DNA of 9,208 nucleotides, from the NCBI GenBank assembly GCA_910587735.1, contig CAJUNT010000056.1:1-9208 (forward strand), in the 5' to 3' direction. Positions within the stretch are counted from its first letter, which is position 1, and each line of letters opens with the position of its first letter. This DNA comes from an uncultured Clostridia bacterium. Its GTDB lineage: Bacteria > Bacillota > Clostridia > Lachnospirales > Anaerotignaceae. Both the position numbers and the translations under genes were made by a program. Positions 6,512 through 9,208 of the stretch are shown here, piece after piece. Below the pieces are notes generated by a model. It did no database searches. It was not told the origin of the DNA and saw only the letters and a program-made list of their open reading frames with translations.

Positions 6512-7333
6512 ATGAAAAAAATATTACATACAATATTAGAAGTACATTTTTTTTATGTTATATTGATTGCTTTTGTTGTTGCTATGAGTTCTCTATATAT
6601 GACATTTGCAGCAGAATATCCGAGATTGGTAGACAAAGCAGAACTGCTCTCAGATAGTGAAAAAACGGAATTACTTTATATACTAGATGAAATCAGTGAA
6701 AGGCAACAAGTAGATATTATAGTACTTACTGTTCCTTCATTAGAAGGGGCATCACCTGTGGAATATGCTGACAATTTTTATGATAATAATGATTATGGTT
6801 TTGGCGATAATCATGATGGCATACTTTTTCTTATCAGTATGGAAGAAAGAGATTGGTATATATCAACAACAGGTTATGGCATTACAGCAGTTACAGATGA
6901 AAATATTGAGTATATGTCTGAATATTTTTTATATGATTTAAGTGAAGGAGAATATTTAAAAGCATTTACAACTTTTGCAGAATTATGTGACTATTTTATT
7001 ACACAATCACAATATACTGGTGACAATGCTCCAAAAGAACCCTATTGGTTTGTTGGTAATTTTGTCATTACATTTGGTATTGGATTTATCATTTCTCTGA
7101 TTGTAACAGGAGGTATGAAAAGAAAACTAAAAAGTGTACGCCCTCAATCAACAGCAGATATTTATATAAAAAGAGATAGTATGCATATAACAAAAAGAAA
7201 TGACTTATTTCTGTATAGACATATTGACCGTATAAAAAAACCAGAAAATAATCAAGCGAATCATTCACGTGTTTCAAATACACATACTTCTTCTTCAGGT
7301 AGAACGCATGGTGGTAGGGGAGGAAAGTTTTAA
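6512..7333 (+). CDS. TPM-domain membrane protein (YdjH/YgcG-like)
   Basis: The 273-residue protein has an N-terminal hydrophobic segment (about 13-33) ending at TFAAEYP, which may be a signal peptide or an anchor. An extracytoplasmic TPM domain (about 36-165) follows, with VDKAELLSDSEKTELL, the acidic cluster DNFYDNNDYGFGDNHDGILF and WYISTTGYG. A second membrane helix lies at about 180-201, and a basic tail ends SSSGRTHGGRGGKF, a Ser/Gly-rich ending common in TPM proteins. The TPM family (named for TLP18.3, Psb32 and MOLO-1) includes proteins with reported phosphatase activity and others with scaffolding roles; which applies here cannot be read. The gene starts 13 bases after the zinc-ribbon gene, whose stop overlaps its ribosome binding site. 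Order SPFH, ribbon, TPM differs from B. subtilis, where ydjG and ydjH precede ydjI. Confidence 0.88.
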   Translation: MKKILHTILEVHFFYVILIAFVVAMSSLYMTFAAEYPRLVDKAELLSDSEKTELLYILDEISERQQVDIIVLTVPSLEGASPVEYADNFYDNNDYGFGDNHDGILFLISMEERDWYISTTGYGITAVTDENIEYMSEYFLYDLSEGEYLKAFTTFAELCDYFITQSQYTGDNAPKEPYWFVGNFVITFGIGFIISLIVTGGMKRKLKSVRPQSTADIYIKRDSMHITKRNDLFLYRHIDRIKKPENNQANHSRVSNTHTSSSGRTHGGRGGKF

Positions 7334-7372
7334 AAATAATAAAAATAATTTTTATTTCTGTTTGTTATTAGT

Positions 7373-7445
7373 AAAATGAAGTTTTCCAGTAAAGTTGTTG
7401 CCTCGTTTTTTTAAAAGCGAGTGAGAGCTTGAAAGCAAGACTCTC
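7373..7445. repeat. Mosaic palindromic intergenic repeat, copy B
   Basis: This copy shares with 3634-3686 the run AAAAYGAAGTTTTCC, AGTAAAGTT, TGCCTCG, a T-run and AAAAGCGAGTGAG. The central hairpin is kept with one C-to-T change that turns a C-G pair into a T-G wobble (CTCGTTTT / AAAAGCGAG, about 7402-7421). The next hairpin has a different sequence from copy A, GAGAGCTTG (7423-7431) with CAAGACTCTC (7436-7445, one bulged A), yet occupies the same place. The first CCCG/CGGG hairpin of copy A is absent. Confidence 0.65.
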
Positions 7446-7485
7446 AATGTTTTATATGATTATTTAGCTACTTTACATATTTTCA

Positions 7486-7521
7486 AAAAAAGTATTCTTT
7501 GTGATAGAGAATACTTTTTTA
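7486..7521 (+). terminator. Rho-independent terminator after the SPFH / TPM module
   Basis: AAAAAAGTATTCT (7486-7498) pairs perfectly with AGAATACTTTTTT (7508-7520) around a 9-base loop, and the right arm provides the T-tract. It lies about 150 bases after the TPM gene, beyond repeat copy B, and separates the module from the sigma-factor pseudogene. The A-rich left flank makes it potentially bidirectional. Confidence 0.85.
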
Positions 7522-7531
7522 TTTGTAATAA

Positions 7532-7559
7532 TTGAAAAATTTATCATTTTTGATATGAT
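7532..7559 (+). promoter_or_regulatory. Candidate promoter of the sigma-factor pseudogene
   Basis: TTGAAA (7532-7537), a 16-base spacer and TATGAT (7554-7559) make a plausible sigma-A promoter just downstream of the terminator and about 80 bases before the sigma gene. The region is so AT-rich that other hexamer pairs (for example a TATAAT at 7565) cannot be excluded. Confidence 0.4.
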
Positions 7560-7638
7560 ATTAATATAATGATAATTTTTAGTATAGTGTTGGGAAATAT
7601 GTCAAAAAATATATTAAGAGAAGGGAATAAGTTTTATA

Positions 7639-7990
7639 ATGGAACATGGAAAACAATTATTTTTAGAAAGGCTATACACTTTATATATGGAAGAATTATA
7701 TAATTTTGCTTGTAATGAATTTCATTATAATAAAAATAAAGCAGATGAAGTAATACAAGAAATGTTTTTGATAGCCTGTATAAAAGTAGATACTCTATAT
7801 CAATCACAATATCCCAAGGAATGGTTAAAAGGCGTACTGAAGAATGTAATAAAAAGAGAAAAATTTCGATTATATAGGTAAAACAGAGGATGGCGAATAT
7901 AAATTTTGTAAAGAAATTGATATTGATACAGTATCAGAAGAAAAATTACCAGTAGAAGAGATAGAGTTTTATGACAATTATTTATTTGAA
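7639..7990 (+). pseudogene. Sigma-70 family (ECF-like) sigma factor, frameshifted and truncated
   Basis: Codons from 7639 encode a sigma region 2: FLERLYTLYMEELYNFACNE, then ADEVIQEMFLIACIKVD, matching the core-binding helix of ECF sigma factors. YPKEWLKGVLKNVIKREKF follows. The frame then stops at TAA 7879-7881, but the next frame (+1) continues from 7868 as DYIGKTEDGEYKF, EIDIDTVSEEKLPVEEIEF and YDNYLFEI, an acidic linker like that between sigma regions 2 and 4. One extra base (or two missing) near 7855-7868 therefore breaks the gene. It is then cut at about 7990 by an IS-type end, and no region 4 (promoter -35 binding) is found downstream. AAGGGAATAAG before the ATG gives a weak, distant ribosome binding site. 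Such a product could bind RNA polymerase core but not recognise a full promoter. Confidence 0.75.
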
Positions 7991-7994
7991 ATAA

Positions 7995-8034
7995 GGCTAC
8001 CGCAATCCCACTGGCTTTAGACGGTGGGTTAGCC
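7995..8034 (+). mobile_element. IS200/IS605-type left-end hairpin
   Basis: A nested hairpin: GGCTA (7995-7999) pairs with TAGCC (8030-8034), and inside it CCCACTG (8007-8013) pairs with CGGTGGG (8022-8028), with one T-G wobble and the loop GCTTTAGA. The form CCCAC...CTTTAG...GTGGG is typical of subterminal hairpins of IS200/IS605-family elements, which lack inverted terminal repeats. It lies about 60 bases before the tnpB relic and where the sigma-factor reading frame loses sense. The exact left boundary and the target tetranucleotide cannot be fixed without an intact copy. No tnpA and no right end are in the window. Confidence 0.6.
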
Positions 8035-8092
8035 AAAAATATTAGACTGTGTTATACTTTTGTATGTAAATATAGTAAGGATGTGACAGCTA

Positions 8093-8578
8093 ATGCTAAA
8101 AGCATATCAATATAGAATATATCCGAATAACAAACAAAAAATACAGATTGCGAAAACATTTGACTGTTGCCGTTTTGTGTACAATAAAACATTAGCATAT
8201 CGAAAAGAGACTTATGAAAAAGAAAAGAAATCTGTTAGTAAAACAGATTGCAATAATTATTGCAATAGGGAATTAAAGAAGGAATATGAGTAGCTGAAAG
8301 AGGTGGATAAATTCGCCCTTACCAATGCCATTTACAATATGGATACTGCTTATTAGAAGTTTTTTAAAGAACATGCAGGATATCCAAAATTCAAAAGTAA
8401 GCATTAGTAATCATAAATCCTATACAACAAATTTTACAAACGGAAATATAGGCATAGATTTTAATAATAGTACTATAAAATTACCAAAATTAAAACAGAT
8501 AAAGGCGAAGTTACATAGAGAATTTAGTGGTCAGATAAAATCTGCGACCATATCACAAGTACCAAGTGAAAAATTATT
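8093..8578 (+). pseudogene. tnpB: Decayed IS605-family tnpB (OrfB), 5' portion only
   Basis: The start MLKAYQYRIYPNNKQKIQIA, then CCRFVYNKTLAYRKETYEKE, is the classic TnpB N-terminus. The frame is hit by TAG at 8291-8293 (in ELKKEYE*LKEVDKFALTNA), TAG at 8354-8356 (DTAY*KFFKEHAGYPKFKSK) and TAG-TAA at 8405-8410. Homology then resumes in the +1 frame as NHKSYTTNFTNGNIGIDF, KLPKLKQIKAKLHREF and IKSATISQVPSEKLF. This gives two nonsense mutations and one frameshift (one extra base or two missing near 8402-8412). Everything after roughly residue 160, including the RuvC-like catalytic Asp/Glu/Asp and the zinc finger, is gone. TnpB is an RNA-guided nuclease in intact elements; this copy cannot be active. 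The 3' edge is blurred because TnpB-like residues run straight into the signal peptide of the next gene. Confidence 0.88.
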
Positions 8579-8585
8579 TACGATT

Positions 8586-9032
8586 ATGTTAATTTTAGCA
8601 ACAACTTCATCTATATTATCCATTCCAACTTTTGCAGAGAAAATTAGTACAAAAGAAGAAAATACAATAGAATTAGAAAAAATAGAGGAAGTAGAACCTC
8701 GTGCTAGTCTATATTTTTCTAGCTATACTTACGATTTAGAACCATCAAGCAAAAATGGCTATTTAGATTTTTCTAGTTTAGTAGTTAGAACAAATAGAAC
8801 TGACGAAGTAAAGGTAACTGTTCAAATACAACAATATACTCCAGGTGAAGGCTGGTCAGATTATGGTGACGCCCAGTCTGGAACAAGTTCAAGAGCAGCT
8901 TATCCATTTGAAGGCACTGTAAAAGTAGACAGAGGCGAAGAATATAGAGCAAAATTCTATTATGATGCGATTGTAAATGATAAAGTAGTAGAATCAAAAA
9001 TATTTGCAACAAGCAGTGTATTAGCTCCTTAA
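8586..9032 (+). CDS. Small secreted protein of unknown function, 5' end replaced by tnpB relic
   Basis: From ATG 8586 the frame encodes 148 residues beginning MLILATTSSILSIPTFAEK, the hydrophobic core and AFA-like cleavage site of a signal peptide whose Lys-rich start is missing. The mature part has an acidic stretch (KEENTIELEKIEEVEP), then RASLYFSSYTYDLEP and a domain of about 105 residues rich in Tyr, Ser and Thr with alternating beta-strand pattern (VKVTVQIQQY, GTVKVDRGEEYRAKFYYDA). It has no Cys and no anchor, so it is probably released or wall-associated. I do not recognise the family; it resembles small secreted beta-sandwich proteins common in Clostridia. The reading frame is open back to 8325, but those upstream codons belong to tnpB (in frame from about 8406, a shadow frame before that). 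No ribosome binding site precedes 8586, so the gene has probably lost its native start and may be silent. Confidence 0.6.
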   Translation: MLILATTSSILSIPTFAEKISTKEENTIELEKIEEVEPRASLYFSSYTYDLEPSSKNGYLDFSSLVVRTNRTDEVKVTVQIQQYTPGEGWSDYGDAQSGTSSRAAYPFEGTVKVDRGEEYRAKFYYDAIVNDKVVESKIFATSSVLAP

Positions 9033-9053
9033 TTTAATTAAAAAAAATAATAT

Positions 9054-9092
9054 AAAAAAACAGCATATAAAAATTTTATATGCTGTTTTTTT
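9054..9092 (+). terminator. Rho-independent terminator after the secreted-protein gene
   Basis: AAAAAAACAGCATATAAAA (9054-9072) faces TTTTATATGCTGTTTTTTT (9074-9092) as a perfect palindrome around a single central base, 21 bases after the stop codon. The seven T end and the seven A start make it a strong, probably bidirectional terminator. Its survival suggests that the secreted-protein gene was recently intact. Confidence 0.88.
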
Positions 9093-9208
9093 GTTGTTAA
9101 AATAATAATTAAATAATTAGAAATCTCCTAAAATCTTGTATGATAAAGCAATCAATAGGTTTTGTTAACTTAATATGAAAATAAAAATACAGAAAAGACT
9201 TTTAAAAA

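Noticed and set aside
8325..8405. First 27 codons of the long frame 8325-9032 as a real N-terminus
   Set aside because: Here the TnpB homology is in the other frame (FALTNAIYNMDTAY, KFFKEHAGYPKF), so these codons are a shadow frame.
8291..8410. In-frame TAG codons in tnpB read as possible stop-codon reassignment
   Set aside because: Only tnpB needs it; the zinc-ribbon gene ends normally in TAG, and tnpB also has a frameshift and a TAA, so decay explains it.
9093..9208. Possible start of another gene at the window's end
   Set aside because: The stretch is AT-rich, and no open frame with a ribosome binding site is visible on either strand.

Overview
The window is AT-rich DNA with tight purine-rich ribosome binding sites, short U-tailed hairpin terminators and sigma-A type promoters. 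Together with the gene families present (a BglG/LicT antiterminator, a fused beta-glucoside PTS enzyme II, an SPFH protein with zinc ribbons, a TPM protein, a TnpB relic), this points to a low-GC Firmicute, most likely an anaerobic Clostridia/Lachnospirales-type gut bacterium. The lineage is inferred from style and gene content, not from a marker gene. All recognisable genes are on the + strand.

Region 1 (1-3595) is the end of a beta-glucoside utilisation operon: the last 34 codons of a BglG/LicT-family antiterminator, a RAT-like RNA site, a three-domain PTS permease (EIIBCA), a GH1 6-phospho-beta-glucosidase and a strong terminator. The permease imports and phosphorylates a beta-glucoside, the hydrolase splits the phosphorylated product, and the antiterminator probably gates expression through the RAT.

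Region 2 (3596-4005) is a long non-coding interval filled with palindromes. It includes one copy of a dispersed hairpin repeat and ends with a good promoter (TTGAAA-N17-TATACT).

Region 3 (4006-7333) is a three-gene module: an SPFH-domain protein ending in three zinc ribbons, a double-zinc-ribbon protein with a C-terminal membrane anchor, and a TPM-domain membrane protein. The families match Bacillus subtilis YdjI, YdjG and YdjH, which in that species sit beside PspA in a membrane-stress operon. Here the order is I-G-H and no pspA lies in the window. A perfect 17-bp inverted repeat separates the first two genes.

Region 4 (7334-7638) holds a second copy of the dispersed hairpin repeat, a strong terminator and a candidate promoter.

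Region 5 (7639-9208) is a scar. A sigma-70/ECF-like gene is frameshifted and cut off before region 4. An IS200/IS605-type left-end hairpin and a decayed tnpB 5' half follow. The tnpB relic runs in frame into the signal peptide of a small secreted protein that has lost its own start and ribosome binding site, and that gene closes with a terminator. The last roughly 115 bases (9093-9208) are AT-rich and I see no gene in them.
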